Assembly: GCA_026936325.1 (NCBI GenBank)
Contig: JAPTHN010000011.1
Coordinates: forward strand, 33,576,629-33,640,628
Direction: 5' to 3'
Length of the DNA stretch: 64,000 nt
Source of the DNA: Platynereis dumerilii
Taxonomy: Eukaryota > Annelida > Polychaeta > Phyllodocida > Nereididae
How positions within the stretch are numbered: position 1 is the stretch's first letter; every line of letters starts with the position of its first letter. The position numbers and the translations under genes are program-made. The notes below the pieces were generated by a model that was given only the letters and a program-made list of their open reading frames with translations, had not been told where the DNA came from and searched no databases. Shown in pieces: positions 1-11,895 of the stretch.

Positions 1-200
1 GAGCAATGCACTCATTTTTCAAAGGTGAACTATGAATTGAAGTTTTGAGAGAAGAAGGCACAAGACATTGCAAAATGCAAACCTATCTTTGAGATGATCA
101 GTCCATAAATTTCATGAAATGTCTAACAAGTTCACATTACACAAAAAAAACCCCACAAGTTGCCATTTCCTAGAAAACCTAATTATATAAATTGCCCACA

Positions 201-3092
201 TCATCTATTTGAAACAGCAAAGTCAGTGATGTATTTGGACTCTCTTTCAGCTCTGTCACTATCTCTGGGGGATATTGTGGGCTTTTTCCTAAGAGAAGTG
301 TTGTATGGACTTTTCTTTTTAGGCCCTTTTGATGGATTAACTGGTTTTTTGTTGCTCTGATTTGGCCTTGCTCCTTTGTTGTCCGATTTGCTACCACTCC
401 TTGGCGAAATGAGATTCTTATTTGGTGGCCTTTTTAAAGGTTTGGGCTGATAAGCTCCACCCTTATCCGCTCCTGGATGCAGTCGCAGATCAAACGGAGG
501 TCTTTCCTGCAGACTTGGAGACTTCTGCGGTGGTTCAGGAGGTTTGTCGAAGACTTTTCCAGGATTCTTGCTTGCCAGTTCCACTCCTTCTGTACAAATG
601 TCAAGAATAGTTTCTCTATCCAGGTCATCATCATTCACATGTTGCTTGAAATCTGACCAGGTCAGCAGAACCTTCTGAAATCTCTCCTTTGCCAGTTCGA
701 TTTTCTTCTGTCCTTGGCTGGTCGCGCTGTCCTCCAACCATCTAATCCGTTCCATGTACAGCTTCATCCTACTCGATAAGTCCAGTTCATCAAGGAAGTT
801 ATCCGGAGGGCCCCACTTTGACGAAGACTGCATTTTCAGATATTCCACACATCTTCGCTCGACTGCGGGTAAATCATGCTTCAACGACTTTAGCATGAGT
901 TCTGAGGACGGTTTGATCTTCATCAGATATCCCTCACTTCTTCTGGCCAGCTCTTTTGACTCAAACTGCTGAGCCAGAACAATAACTGACTCAACATTAC
1001 TTTCTGAAAGAAATAACAAGAGAGAAAATTACATACTTTTTCATCATTGTTACAGTAAAATGATTCCGCGCAAGGACATAAAAATACTTCATTGCCAAAA
1101 AATATTCAACTTCCATGTGAATTTATTCGAAGAACTGATCGGAAGACAAGATGACAATTTATTCAAAACGGGTTTGCCATCAATGATTTATCAGGTCATC
1201 TGTAGGCAGTTATTTGTTTATCTCTTCAAACATTTCATTTGCTGTGTTTATAGATTTTCCATGAATTTTTTAAACAGGAAAAATCGAAAACAACATGGCA
1301 AAACTACAGAAATATCCATACAAAATTAGCAACATTATTTAGAGGTTTGCTTCAAAAATGGGAAATCATGTTGAAGCCTAATCCTAAATAAAATTAGTTT
1401 TTCAAGTTGGCCTAATAATAACAATTTACATGTATCTCAGCATATTATATGACTTTCCTTACCATCTATTGGCTTATTTGGGGGATAGATAACTCTCAGC
1501 AGTTCTTCCATCTCCTCCATTGACACATCTTCATCCAATTCAATCTCAACTTTCCTCATCGATTTGAATTCTGTAGCGAATCGTCTCTTAAAGTGAGCAG
1601 ACCACATAATGAGAACCGACTTGTTACAGTACAGATCACCATCCTTGGTCTTCAATGTCACATCAAACATATTGGATTTTTGTCTGAAATCCACTGTCTT
1701 TTTAGAAGGAGTGTCATTACGGGATTTGACGCTCGAAGAAACACTTGATTGGGAATCGTTAAGCCGGTCCGGGTCATCAATTAAGTTACTTGAATCTCTG
1801 CTTTCATCAGTCCCTTCATTCTCATCTCCAGATTCATTTCCATCTGAAGAGATTTTGGATCCAGACCTTGAACCAGATGCTGAACCAGATGTCTGTCTTG
1901 ACGCAGGCCTTGAACCTGATTGTTTTGAGCCCGGTCTTGAGCCTGATGTTGGGCTTGATTCGGATGCATCGGACTTTGACTTAGAACTAGCAGGCCTCGA
2001 TTCAGATGCTGACTTTGAGCCTGAAGCAGGCCTTGAACCAGTTGTTGACTTTGCACCAGATGCTGGTCTTGAACCAGTTGTTGACTTTGCAGCAGATGCT
2101 GGTCTTGAACCAGTTGTTGTTTTTGAAACAGAGGTTGGCCTCGAACCAGCTGCGGATTTCGAACCTGATGCCGGTCTTGAACCAGATTGTTTTGATTTGG
2201 GTCTGGAACCAGATGCTGGCCTTGAACCTGATCTAATGTCATTTATGATATCATTAACATCCTTTGCACCTTCATCCACTTTTTCTGTAACTTTATCTTC
2301 ACTGTCAGTCAACTTATCGGCCACATTACTGAAAAACCCACCGCCATCGCCTCCCAGTTTGTCTCCGATGCTATCGAAAAATCCAGATCCCTCTTTGCTT
2401 GCCTGCTTTTCGGGGGCTTTGTCAGAGTCTTTTTCAGAGTCTTCCTCAGTCTTTTCCTTCTCTTCTTCTGCCACGTCCTTGGTGTCATCTTTTCCAAATC
2501 CAAATTTATCTTTCAGGTCATCAATGATACTTTTCCCCTTCTCACCAATCGAGTTAAAAAATCCAGAACCCTCTTTTGTCTTCATCTTTTTTTCAACAGC
2601 CTCAGACGCATCTTCTGCTTTATCCTTCACTTTATCAACTATGCCTTCAGAAGTGTCTTTTCCTTCATCTATTTTATCTTTAACGTCACCAACCACACTC
2701 TTGCCCTTTTCTCCGATTTTGTCCGTCACTTTATCGAAGAAGCCCGATCCATCTCGGCTGCCAATTTTATCAGTGATCGCTTCTGAAGCATCATTAGCTT
2801 TGTCTTTAACAGTGTCAACAACTGAACTTGAGGCATCCTGCCCTTTATCCTTGATATTATCCAAAAGGTCTTTTCCTTCTCCCTTGATTTTGTCCGTGAC
2901 ACTTGGCGAATCTTCATCGTCACTGTCACCCTTGACCTTGTCGACGAGTCCATTGATAAAACTCTTTCCTTCCTCCTTCACCTTATCTATGAAGCCTTTG
3001 TCCTCTTCTTTGTTGTCATCTTTCTTTTTATCGTCATCTGATCCTGTTACGGTGTCAGCAATGTCGCCTGCTTTATCCTTCAGGAAATTCAT
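201..3092 (-). CDS. BTB/POZ-domain protein with LEA-like N-terminal repeats, two coding exons
   Basis: Coding exons are 3092-1463 and 1003-201 (minus strand), joined at a GT-AG intron in phase 1, giving about 810 residues. The ATG at 3092-3090 has A at -3; an upstream in-frame GTG is not a plausible animal start. Residues about 1-285 are charged amphipathic repeats (DKVKDKAxDASEA, GSGFF, GEKGKS) resembling LEA or apolipoprotein-like helices. Residues about 288-418 are a Ser/Gly/Arg/Pro linker (SGSRPAS units). Residues about 474-570 are a BTB fold: FDVTLKTKDG, NKSVLIMWSAHF, then VIYPPNKPI, completed across the splice by NVESVIVLAQQF. A helical segment and a very basic Ser/Pro/Lys tail follow. 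BTB domains mediate dimerisation and often link substrates to CUL3 ubiquitin ligases; that role is family knowledge, not shown here. The IYPP form recalls BATH-type BTB proteins, but no MATH domain is visible. The job of the repeats is unknown. Confidence 0.85.
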
Positions 3093-3165
3093 CCTAACAA
3101 TTGCATCCGGACGATAAAAGAGCACCGAATAAACACTGCAATGGAGCAGAAAATATAATGCGGCG
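3093..3165 (-). promoter_or_regulatory. Possible core promoter of the BTB gene
   Basis: On the minus strand a TATATTT-like box lies at about 3158-3152, some 60 bases upstream of the chosen ATG, beside a GC-rich GCGCCGC stretch. This would allow a short 5' UTR of about 30 bases. It is placed by position and motif only. Confidence 0.22.
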
Positions 3166-4192
3166 CAGTCGAATATCAGTCAACTGACCCATGCAGCTCA
3201 TTAAAATGTAGTCGTCCGGTGTCAATGGGTTTTTGCAATGGCTGGCTGCAGTGTGTCACCAAGCAACTCATTACAATCAATAAATTCCTCCCGAGTATGG
3301 TTCACTGAGACCATCATACATAATTTATGGCATCGGCCTCTTCATGGTCACAGACTAATGGTGTACTTATTTGCTGTATATGATCTTATGAAGTGCAACC
3401 AATTTAGACCATCATCAGCTGATCATTTGCACTCAAGTGGCTATTGTAATGACCTGATGACCATGCATCATCTCAGTGATTCAGTAATTAGTGACATTCT
3501 ATTTGGCCTAATTTGGGAAATTGCCATTTGGAAAAGAAGATACTGCTTGAACCATTAGATGCACACCATATGACGTTGTTAAAAGCATTAAATATTTATT
3601 GTAACATGAGTGGCATGACAATTTATGGTTGGCCAACAGACCTGAAATTAATTTAATTGGCATAGACATTTGTTGTCCGCATGCATGCCACATGGAAGTG
3701 ATGTTACATCAAGATACAACAGAAGGAACTTTTTAGTCTTTCCAAATTATATTTTCGATGTGAAGCAGATATGCCTTTTTTTATTCGAGCAAAATATACG
3801 CCAAAGATAATTATTTAGTTTATATTTCATGTGCATAACTGATCAGTTTCTTACTCTCGGTGCACAAAGGGCACTCTTGTTGTTCCATGTCATTTCTTAG
3901 TGTCAAAATGGTGGAGATTTGGCCCTGCAGCTCCAGCAAAAGCCCCAACACTGGCACAGTTTTGCCCCACCAGTAAGTGCACTTCGAATCAAAATTTCAT
4001 GAAAATTCGCTAAAATGTAGCATCTCGAAGTACCACCGAAGGTGAATTGGTGGAGTTTAAATATAATTCAGTTTCTAATATTTATTTGTGAGAATAACTT
4101 CAAATTAACAGCTACGCACAAAAGTTTCTGTGACGTCATAATTAAATGCCTACTTTGGGCAAAATGCCCGCAGCGCTAGTGAACTCCTCTTA
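3166..4192. other. Intergenic, no gene recognised
   Basis: No credible exon, RNA gene or bounded repeat is visible. Short open frames here lack coding character. Confidence 0.5.
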
Positions 4193-4200
4193 ATATGTTG

Positions 4201-4502
4201 CAGTGGCGTAACTGGGGGGTCTCGAGCGGGGGGGCACCTGGGGGGGGCACGAGATTCTCTGGGGGGGCACCCTCTGTACTAACCCTATCAGCGTGCCTCG
4301 GCGGTCCAATGTCGGCCCGAAGCTGGTCCGATGCTACTGACATAGGACTGACGCTGATCCGACGTTGGACCGCCGAGGCATGCTGACAGGGAACTGTATA
4401 TTTTAGCCAGAGTTGGAAAGTTCATATGGGGGGGGCACCTGGGGGGGCACAGGTCCAATATGGGGGCACATGCCCCCGTGCCCCCCCATAGGGACGCCAC
4501 TG
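4201..4502. mobile_element. hAT-like MITE with 8-bp target duplication
   Basis: The ends are CAGTGGCGTA on the left and GACGCCACTG on the right. The element is flanked on both sides by the 8-bp direct repeat ATATGTTG (4193-4200 and 4503-4510), as expected for hAT transposition. Inside are G-runs and a hairpin with arms GCCTCGGCGGTCCAA (about 4295) and its complement (about 4365). There is no coding capacity. Confidence 0.85.
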
Positions 4503-4510
4503 ATATGTTG

Positions 4511-4988
4511 GCATAAAGACTATTTTTGGTTTATTGTAAATAAATAATTTTGTTTTTACACCCATAAATAATCCTTCAATCCATTTTTAGGTCATATTTG
4601 ACATTTGCATCTAGGCCTAGTTAATTGAGGACCATATATTTGACATTGTACAATTTGAAGCATAAACAAATTATCAGGATTTTCCTCTGCAAAGTTATCA
4701 CATATATATCTTCAATTCATTTGGATTTGACATGAAACTATTCATGTGACCGTGAAATCCCATTGAAATGAAAGTATTGATAAGAATGCCCAAATATATG
4801 TGTCTCAGTGTCACGTATGCAAGACCATGAGTGCCTGAAATATTTTGTCAATTTTTGTAGCTAATCCATTTTAGGGACTGTTCAGAATTTAAGACTTAGG
4901 GGGGATGGAGTTTCGTTGGAACCTGCTGATAAAAATTGACGCCCAACTAAGGTTTCATGTGGATTTTTTGTATCCTTAGGGTCCATTT
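4511..4988. other. Intergenic, with one MITE-end fragment
   Basis: At about 4872 AGGGACTGTTCAGAATTT begins a single terminal fragment of the MITE family seen whole at 7988-8382. Nothing else is recognised. Confidence 0.5.
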
Positions 4989-5537
4989 GATGTTTCCAAC
5001 ATGTCTCAAAAGTACAAAAAAAATGCAAGGCAAAATACGGATTAGAAGAAATCCTTTTATTGCATTGAAGGCCAAATTTTTAAGTGAAAGTGACAATCAC
5101 TACATAAAACAATGAAATCTCAAAACTGAATTTTGATATCATGAGATGTTTGATATAGCTCTGCCCTAAGATGTACTTTACTGATATTCTAGTAAAACAT
5201 TTCCAGGTCCATATTTTCATTCACACTTTTTTTTTCAAAATGCAAGTCTCATTCCAGAAATATTCAACAGGTGGTGCTCCAGTGTACATAAATCAACCTG
5301 TAGTATGCCCACAATGGTTAAGTCATAAATGGTTCCGGCCTCAGGCACCACCTGTAGGAAATGTCTAGACTCACTATCCTCAGCGAAATTCCGCGAGACT
5401 GGAATGACGTCACTCTCTTCTCGCATGCAGCCGAGAAGACGCGTCTGGTGAAACGCGAATTTTAATCTTTCATAATCGAGTTTTAAAACCGGCAACTGAG
5501 GCCGAGATTTTGTTATTTTGTTTGTTCAAATGTTGTT

Positions 5538-5622
5538 TGGGCGTCTGAGGCCCTTAATAATTATGGATGACGGCGTCTGAGGCCGATTTTGGTGTTTTAA
5601 GTTTGATGGCGTCTGAGGCCAT
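5538..5622. repeat. GGCGTCTGAGGCC short dispersed motif, three copies
   Basis: The motif GCGTCTGAGGCC occurs at about 5541, 5572 and 5608, each preceded by different sequence, giving spacing of about 30-35 bases. It looks like a decayed minisatellite inside the larger inverted-repeat element. Confidence 0.5.
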
Positions 5623-6525
5623 GTTGGAAGTCTGCAGCCATTTTGGCTCTAGGGTGAGGGCAATTTCTTATGCCTTGATATCGCCCTGGAACTAATGCTG
5701 ATGGATATTGTAGCCAATTACACAAACTTGGTATCTGAGACCATGAGAGATCCATTTTGTCTGGTATTTGAGGCTGGATGAGCCACCAATTCTCAGAATT
5801 CTGTTGGTCCATAGGCAGGTTGTCTGGCTGTGGTTTGCAGTGGTAGCACCTGCATAGTCATGCCTCATGGTGTTTTCCAATTTTCACCCCGATGATCTGA
5901 CAGGGGATGGTTGTCATGACCGTACAAGCTTGTCAGGGGCATTTTGATGCTCTTTGACACTTGGACTGCTTCAAGTATTGTACTCCAGACAGTTGGCAAT
6001 TTCTTATGCCTTTTTGCTGTACTGGACTCTTGTTGTTTCTATGAAGGTGGCAAAATTATGTAATATGGGGTGTTGTGAGTGCCTATTTATATTGCGCCGG
6101 TGACATTTTTAAGTTGAGGGGCAATTTATTTGGTTTGGTTCTGCAAATCCATGTTGAGAAGTGATGTGTTACATATAATGTGGTACCTTTGATTTGCCTG
6201 AGAGAGGGTGACGGTCTTGCCATTTTAGCATATATATATGTGATGAGCCTTATCTAAAGCTCGATTGGTTCAGTATTCTGTATGGTCTTGGAAATTTATC
6301 CAGTTTTCCTTTTTGTCTGAAATGTTTATGATATAAATATTGCTTGATATTCCATGTCTCTGGATACCAGTGACTCACTTCGTACCAATCGACTGTCTCT
6401 TCTGCCTCTAATTTGTGGTGGCTATGTATTTATGAAATACATTCCATATTTCAATATATATCATCTGTGTGGAGGACCACTGGAGGTTATGTTATTATGT
6501 TATATAATTATGTCTGGTCATTTTG

Positions 6526-6824
6526 GATATCACCCAGAGTACCTTTCGACAGTCATTATTGAGATGTTTATATTCGACTGTCATTAAGATGTTTATATTC
6601 GACTGTCATTATTGGGATGTTTATATTTGAATTACATTGAATACATGTTGTAAATTTGTAATTTTGCCATTTGTTTTGCCATTTTGTGAGGTTTGGAGGA
6701 GATTGATTTTAGATTATTATTGTAAGTGATGGATTGACCTAAACTTAGAAAATATACGTAAGGCAGGGGCCAACTCCATATCTTAATGACAGTCGAAAGG
6801 TACTCTGGGTGAGGATATTGGTAT
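6526..6824. repeat. Nested inverted repeat within the 2.3-kb element
   Basis: The end ATCACCCAGAGTACCTTTCG (about 6528) is matched in reverse complement at about 6795 (GGTACTCTGGGTGA). A further copy of the right end lies at 7031-7080. Internal TATTCGACTGTCATTA units are tandemly repeated at 6568-6620. This looks like a small MITE nested in the larger element. Confidence 0.5.
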
Positions 6825-7273
6825 ATCCTCAGCGAGATTCCGCGGGACTGGAATGACGTCACTCTCTTCTCGTAGGCGTGACAAGGAGGTTAAGTCTTGG
6901 GATAGCTAGTGCTTTGCCTGTGATGGTAACACAGATGCGCTTGGTGTGTTGTGGTTTTTTATTTCCCCCCCTGTTGCCCTCCCTGGTCCTTTTGGCTGTC
7001 ACACTTGCCTCTTGCCCTTCAGGCGGGGGCCAACTCCATATCTTAATGAAAGTTGAAAAGTACTCTGGATGAGGATATTGGTAACTCAATAATTCACGTT
7101 TTTTTTCAGAACATCTTGCGATATCATAAATTCAGTTTTGGGATTTTAATGTTGTATGAAGTGATTTTTATTTTCAATTTTAAAATTTGGCCTTCAATGC
7201 AATAAAAGATTTTTTCTAATCCGTATTTGGCTTGACTTTTTTTCTTTCATCTCAGACACATGTTGGAAACATC

Positions 7274-7987
7274 TTGAGAAATTTCATAAAAATAGCACAA
7301 TTCAAAAGACATGAAACTCAATCATTTTCTTTGCTGTGTTTTAAAATTGGTGAAATGCAAGTTTTGTATTAAATCTAAGAATGAAAGTGCTGAAGTGATT
7401 TATCGGCTTTTATTTTGGTTGTCTATTAGACAGGCTCTCAAATAAAATCATCCTTTTGATTATTAGTTGAACATAAGGTCTTTTTTTTAATTTGATAAAA
7501 CGGAACTGAGAAAGACAGGAAATGGTCGTATTTGAATGAGTTTTGGTACGATTATGCTTATAAACGAACCAATGTTTTCACTTCGGTTTTGGCGACATAA
7601 ATTTATTCGCAAAAATATGAGCTGAAATCAAGTGTTGCGTTTTTTTTTTGCTGGTGAGTGTATAACACTTGCAGCACAGATCTTTGACTGCAATGACAAA
7701 GGAAGCATCTCAACAAGCAGTACACTAAATATCGTTTTCACAGCTTTTTGTTTTTCCACAATGTACTTTGCTTTATCCATTGACTGTGATGTCACAGATT
7801 TATTTGCATAACTTGTATTACAAGCACATATTTCACAAAACTATTAAATTGCATTGACATATTGACATATATGGATTATATATGTTTAGCTTGTTTGGCT
7901 TTGATACCTGCATTGGCTGGAAGATGTTTCAATCAACCACAACTGAATCAAACAGACTTCTTACATTTGCATCCTCAAAGGAGTGTC
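7274..7987. other. Intergenic, no gene recognised
   Basis: AT-rich sequence with no exon, RNA gene or bounded repeat that I can support. Confidence 0.5.
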
Positions 7988-8382
7988 AGGGACCATTTAG
8001 AATTTATGAGTGGGGGCCAGAACTTCCCGTCAAATAGTGATACCCCCCTTGAGTTTTTGGTGCCCGCCCTTAGGTTTCATGCATATTTTTATTACCTCCC
8101 CCCCTTGACGTACAAAGCAATACACACATATATTGTTGTTCTTGTGCCCAAAATGGATGGTCACTGTTACAGATTCATAGACTTTTGCACGTAAAAAAAG
8201 TGCGGATAAACTGAGTGTATGCGCATTTTTTTACATTTTTGTTTTGTTGAAATTTCTTACCCTCGCCTCGGACATGTCAAAAATTAGTATCCCCCTTGAA
8301 ACATTTGTGAAGTTACTGTGAACAGTAAGTGCCCTCTCGGGCTAAACTCCCACCTCCAATTCATAAATTCTGAACGAACCCT
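7988..8382. mobile_element. MITE, AGAATTTATGA family, copy 1
   Basis: The left end AGGGACCATTTAGAATTTAT is matched by the reverse complement of the right end (AGGGTTCGTTCAGAATTTAT). The interior has poly-C/G tracts typical of this family. A second member is at 9108-9441 and a single end at about 4872. No clear target duplication was found. Confidence 0.65.
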
Positions 8383-9107
8383 CACAATGACTGACAGCAA
8401 ATTTAAAAAGATTATTTTAAGTTGTGACAACCAGTGTCTTGTGAAAAACAATAACACACTTTGTTCGCAAAACATTGACCCTCTTCTTGTGAGGTGTAAG
8501 ACTTGGCTTAGACAAAAGTTGCAAGTTGCTTGTTGTGGTTGTACATAAGCAATAACATTGCCTGGCGGTTTTAAATTCCTTTGTCATAAGCCGTGATGTC
8601 ACACTTTAAACTGAGTGTCACAGGTTGAAGATTAGAACAATCACAATCACAGATGCCCCATGGTGTCTCGGTTTAACTGCATAACAAAGTTTTACAGATG
8701 ATTTCATATTTGTAGACATTTGTGGAAGAAAATACATCATTTTTCCTGCAATTTCCATTGGTTGAGAGAAGGTATGACACCACTCTCTCCTGAAAAGTGA
8801 CATAGCGTTTTACATGGGTGACCATGGCACTCTAATCCATTGATCTGCTCAATGGAACTGACTCTAGCTGTTTCAAGTGAGAGTTTCTGTTAGTGTTTCA
8901 CACATTTTTAGTACACACATTCTCAAAGTCTAATACTATGATTATTTTTTTACAGAAAACAAACAAACATATGTGTAAGATTTTCTCAGATCAGGGCTCT
9001 GCCCAGACAACATGACAATGGGCTACAAACTGCTGGGACCCTGGTTTGATCCCTATTATTATTTTCTGATGAATGTTGGCACCATCACTGGATCATACCC
9101 CTATTCT
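8383..9107. other. Intergenic, short shared segment only
   Basis: The stretch around 8740-8800 (CATTGGTTGAGAGAAGGTAT) resembles sequence just left of repeat R1 at about 10685-10720, so it is probably an extension of that repeat family. No gene is seen. Confidence 0.4.
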
Positions 9108-9441
9108 AAGGGATAATTCAGAATTTATGACTGGGGGGGGGGGGTCGGGAGTTTTGATGGAACTTTCTGTGAAAAGTGATACCCCACTTTGGTTTCACAA
9201 ATATTTGTAGTACCACAATTTTGTTTTGTTAAAATTTCATTCAACAATTTAGCATGTTGTGAAACATAAGTACCCTCTTTGAAACATGTGTGACAAATTG
9301 GTACCCTGTTGGGAAATATTCCCATTGCCCCAAGTAATAAGAAGCATGTGCAAAAGGTGGTTCCCACTGAAGTAAAACTATAGAAACTACCACCCCCCCC
9401 CCTCGACCCACTCGTAAAATTTAATTCTGGATAGTCCGTTA
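9108..9441. mobile_element. MITE, AGAATTTATGA family, copy 2
   Basis: The left end TAAGGGATAATTCAGAATTT and the right end (reverse complement TAACGGACTATCCAGAATTA) form imperfect terminal repeats. The interior has long G and C runs and resembles the copy at 7988-8382. Confidence 0.6.
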
Positions 9442-9894
9442 CTTTTATCACATACAATGCTTTTGGTCAAGGTATGATAATTTAGCTTTCAGAGATTTGA
9501 AGCCATTCAGAGTCGGCTTGAGACTGATTTAATATCAACTGAAGCAATCAACTGTAACACAGGAGTGTGAAATACAACAGTTCATGAGGAAATGTAAGAG
9601 TTCATGTGGATTGCGGTTTGACAAGTGTGAACAACTGCCACAATACCAAGTTGGCCTTTGCAGCAGTTTATTGGTTGAAATTATGACATCATTTTTCCAG
9701 CCAACATCACTTGGTTGAAGCAAACTGAAAAAAAGTGACATGCAATGGGCAACTTGACCAATCACCTGGCAGGATTTTCTGATGTCAGATCAGAAATTTT
9801 GCAAAATTTTTTGTTATTTGATTTTAATAAGTCTACAAATATGAAATCATCTGTAAAAAAAACATAGCTATGAAAACAATAATGCTGATAACCC

Positions 9895-10285
9895 TGTCTA
9901 CAAGTGGACCGCTCTTACATTGCTGCTTCTTTTCTTTTTCAGGCCTTTGTAGATCAGAACATATGCTGTCATGTGTTGCCACCAAGTGACTAGTGTGCTA
10001 TTCTGCGAGCTTCAGCGAGCGGTCCACATCATTTCAGTCTGAAGAACTCACACAATTTTGTCTGGAAGACACCGGGGCTGTTTTTGAGTGTGCTGATGGC
10101 CTTGTCTACTTCCTTAGAATGTGATTGCCGAGTCTGACTCTAGTATACATCAATGTTGAATAGAACTTTTGTGAATGTGCAATGAAATTGGAACTATTTC
10201 TTGGGACAGCAATGCTGAAGCATACAAAATCAACTTTTGTGCCAGGTGGCAGCAGCATGCAGTTGTCATTTTCACCAGACTGCTG
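9895..10285 (-). repeat. Dispersed repeat R1, copy 1
   Basis: First of five related copies (also 10721-11080, 16625-16955, 20396-20770, 61258-61345). The left part has the inverted pair GTGGACCGCTC / GAGCGGTCCAC. Read on the minus strand, the right part is open over about 80 codons, with SGEN, MLLPPGTKVDF and AVPRNSSNF. I do not recognise the protein. It may be the 3' end of a transposable element or a dispersed pseudo-exon. Confidence 0.6.
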
Positions 10286-10720
10286 ATAACCACAAACATC
10301 ATCCGATAATTGATGATCAATGAATGGTTGACAACCAGTGCATGCTCTATTTAACATTAAACTTCCACCAAATTAACGAGTTTGACATTCTGTCTTTCTT
10401 TCAAACAAAAACATTGACTATGGTGTGAACTCCACGCAAACATTTTGAGAACTGTTTTTATTGGAAGTAGTCATTCACTGGTTTAAACAGCATGGCGAAC
10501 CGCCAAAAGTCGTAAAATGTTGCTTCCATAAAAATGGTTCTGTGGTTGCAAACCCTCCATTTTCATTGCCGTGTCTTTCCATTCACCACTTCTTAAAATC
10601 ATTCACACATGATGATGTTTTCGTGCTAATTTAAAAAGTACAAATTACTTGATTTCATAACTGTAGACTACATAATTTTTTCTGAAATTTTCATTGGTTG
10701 AGAAAGGTATGACATCATTC

Positions 10721-11080
10721 CTGTCTACAAGTGGACTGCTCTTGCATTGCCACAGATCAGAACATATGTTGTCTTGTGTTGCCACCTAGTGACTAGCGTG
10801 CTATTCAGCGAGCTCCTGCGAGCAGTCCACCAACTTTGGACCAGAAGAACACACACAATTTTGTCTGGAAGACACCGGGGCTGTTTCTGAGTGTGCTGAT
10901 GCCCTTGTCTAGAGAATGTGATTGCCGAGTCTGACTCTGGTATACATCAATGTTGAATAGAAATTTTGTGAATGTGCAATGAAATTGGAACTATTTCTTG
11001 GGACAGCAATGCTGTAGCATAGGAAATCAACTTTTGTGCCAGGTGGCAGCAGCATGCAGTTCTCAGTTTCACCAGACTGA
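10721..11080 (-). repeat. Dispersed repeat R1, copy 2
   Basis: Closely similar to 9895-10285 over almost its whole length, in the same orientation and about 830 bases away. It includes the GTGGACTGCTC / GAGCAGTCCAC inverted pair and the LPPGTKVDF-encoding segment on the minus strand, which is broken in this copy. Confidence 0.6.
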
Positions 11081-11089
11081 CATCATTCT

Positions 11090-11671
11090 GAACAGAAGAG
11101 TGACATGGCTGGGTTTCCATTTCGGGTGACCAAAGTAACTTTGACACAGACTTGGAGATTTTGGATAACATTGGCCATAGCTGTAGTCTAAATTGAATAA
11201 CATTTAAATAAGTCCTGTGTAGTTTAAAACTGTGATACATATATTATCTTTAAAAATTGCCCGCGATTTTTGTCGCATAAGCTGGCACTTGACCCACCCA
11301 GAACAAAGTAGACACTTCCCTGCAAAATCAAACTTTCTCGAAAATTGGTTCATTTCTAAATGGCCTCCATTAGAAGCACTGGTATCATAATATGGAAAAA
11401 AAATTAATGTACATAAAAAGTAGACAAGTAGGCCTAACTCTAGCAGATGCAAAAAGAAATTTCCTGGTATCTATATTGCTTTGATAGATGCAGACACTGA
11501 ATTTTTTTCTCATTTAATGAACAAAGTAGTGCAGAGTGGCCAAAGTAACTCCGTTTTTCGGTAGCTGCAATATGTGTCATAAACTGGATGTTGGGCTGTA
11601 GGACTCGCACCCTTTGTATATTTTATTTCATTGTACTGAGTGACACTCAGAACTGCACATGTGATCAGAAG
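11090..11671. other. Intergenic, no gene recognised
   Basis: No exon or bounded repeat could be supported. Confidence 0.45.
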
Positions 11672-11895
11672 TTTGTGGTTTGCAATGTATGCAAACTAGT
11701 AAATGCAGAGACGCATTGGTTCTGCGCGAAGGACTGCTTAGTCGAACCAAACCCGATTGATTAAAATGAGTCCTGATGCCTTGTTTCTTGGAAGCTCATT
11801 AACCATTTATGCTCTTTCACTGTCATAAGGTTCACAAGTAGGGAGGGTAGCTTTAATAGCACCAGTGCTGTGAACGAGCCAAACTTAAAGATAAG
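11672..11895 (+). promoter_or_regulatory. 5' flank of gene A, conserved with gene B
   Basis: This segment aligns with 25745-25945 upstream of gene B: shared TGTGGTTTGC, CATTGATTAAAATGA-like text, CTTGTTTCTTGGAAGCTCAT, TTCACAAGTA and AGCACCAGTGCTGTGAA. In B it lies about 30 bases before the ATG-proximal leader. In A the same leader (GGTTTCGCTGAGAGGC, about 13253) is 1.35 kb further on. Conservation fits a duplicated promoter or 5' UTR, but no specific factor site is claimed. Confidence 0.5.

Larger units (their letters stand above)
4989..7273. mobile_element. Non-autonomous DNA element with about 160-bp terminal inverted repeats
   Basis: The segments 4989-5150 and 7110-7273 are diverged reverse complements over about 160 bases, sharing GATGTTTCCAACATG, ATACGGATTAGA and TTTTATTGCATTGAAGGCC. 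The roughly 2.3 kb between them has no transposase. It contains nested repeats: a 50-base direct repeat with TGACGTCA (5376-5426, 6824-6874), a GGTGGTGC hairpin (5271-5353), and the inverted pair described at 6526-6824. The outer target duplication is not clear, so it could be a decayed long-TIR transposon or an inverted duplication. Confidence 0.6.

Noticed and set aside
1609-3117. 502-codon plus-strand open frame
   Set aside because: It is the antisense shadow of the BTB gene exon 1. The repeats keep the opposite strand open, and its Leu/Ser/Pro-rich translation has no domain.
3093-3125. N-terminal extension of the BTB protein from position 3125
   Set aside because: The upstream codon is GTG, not ATG. 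The ATG at 3092 has a good context.
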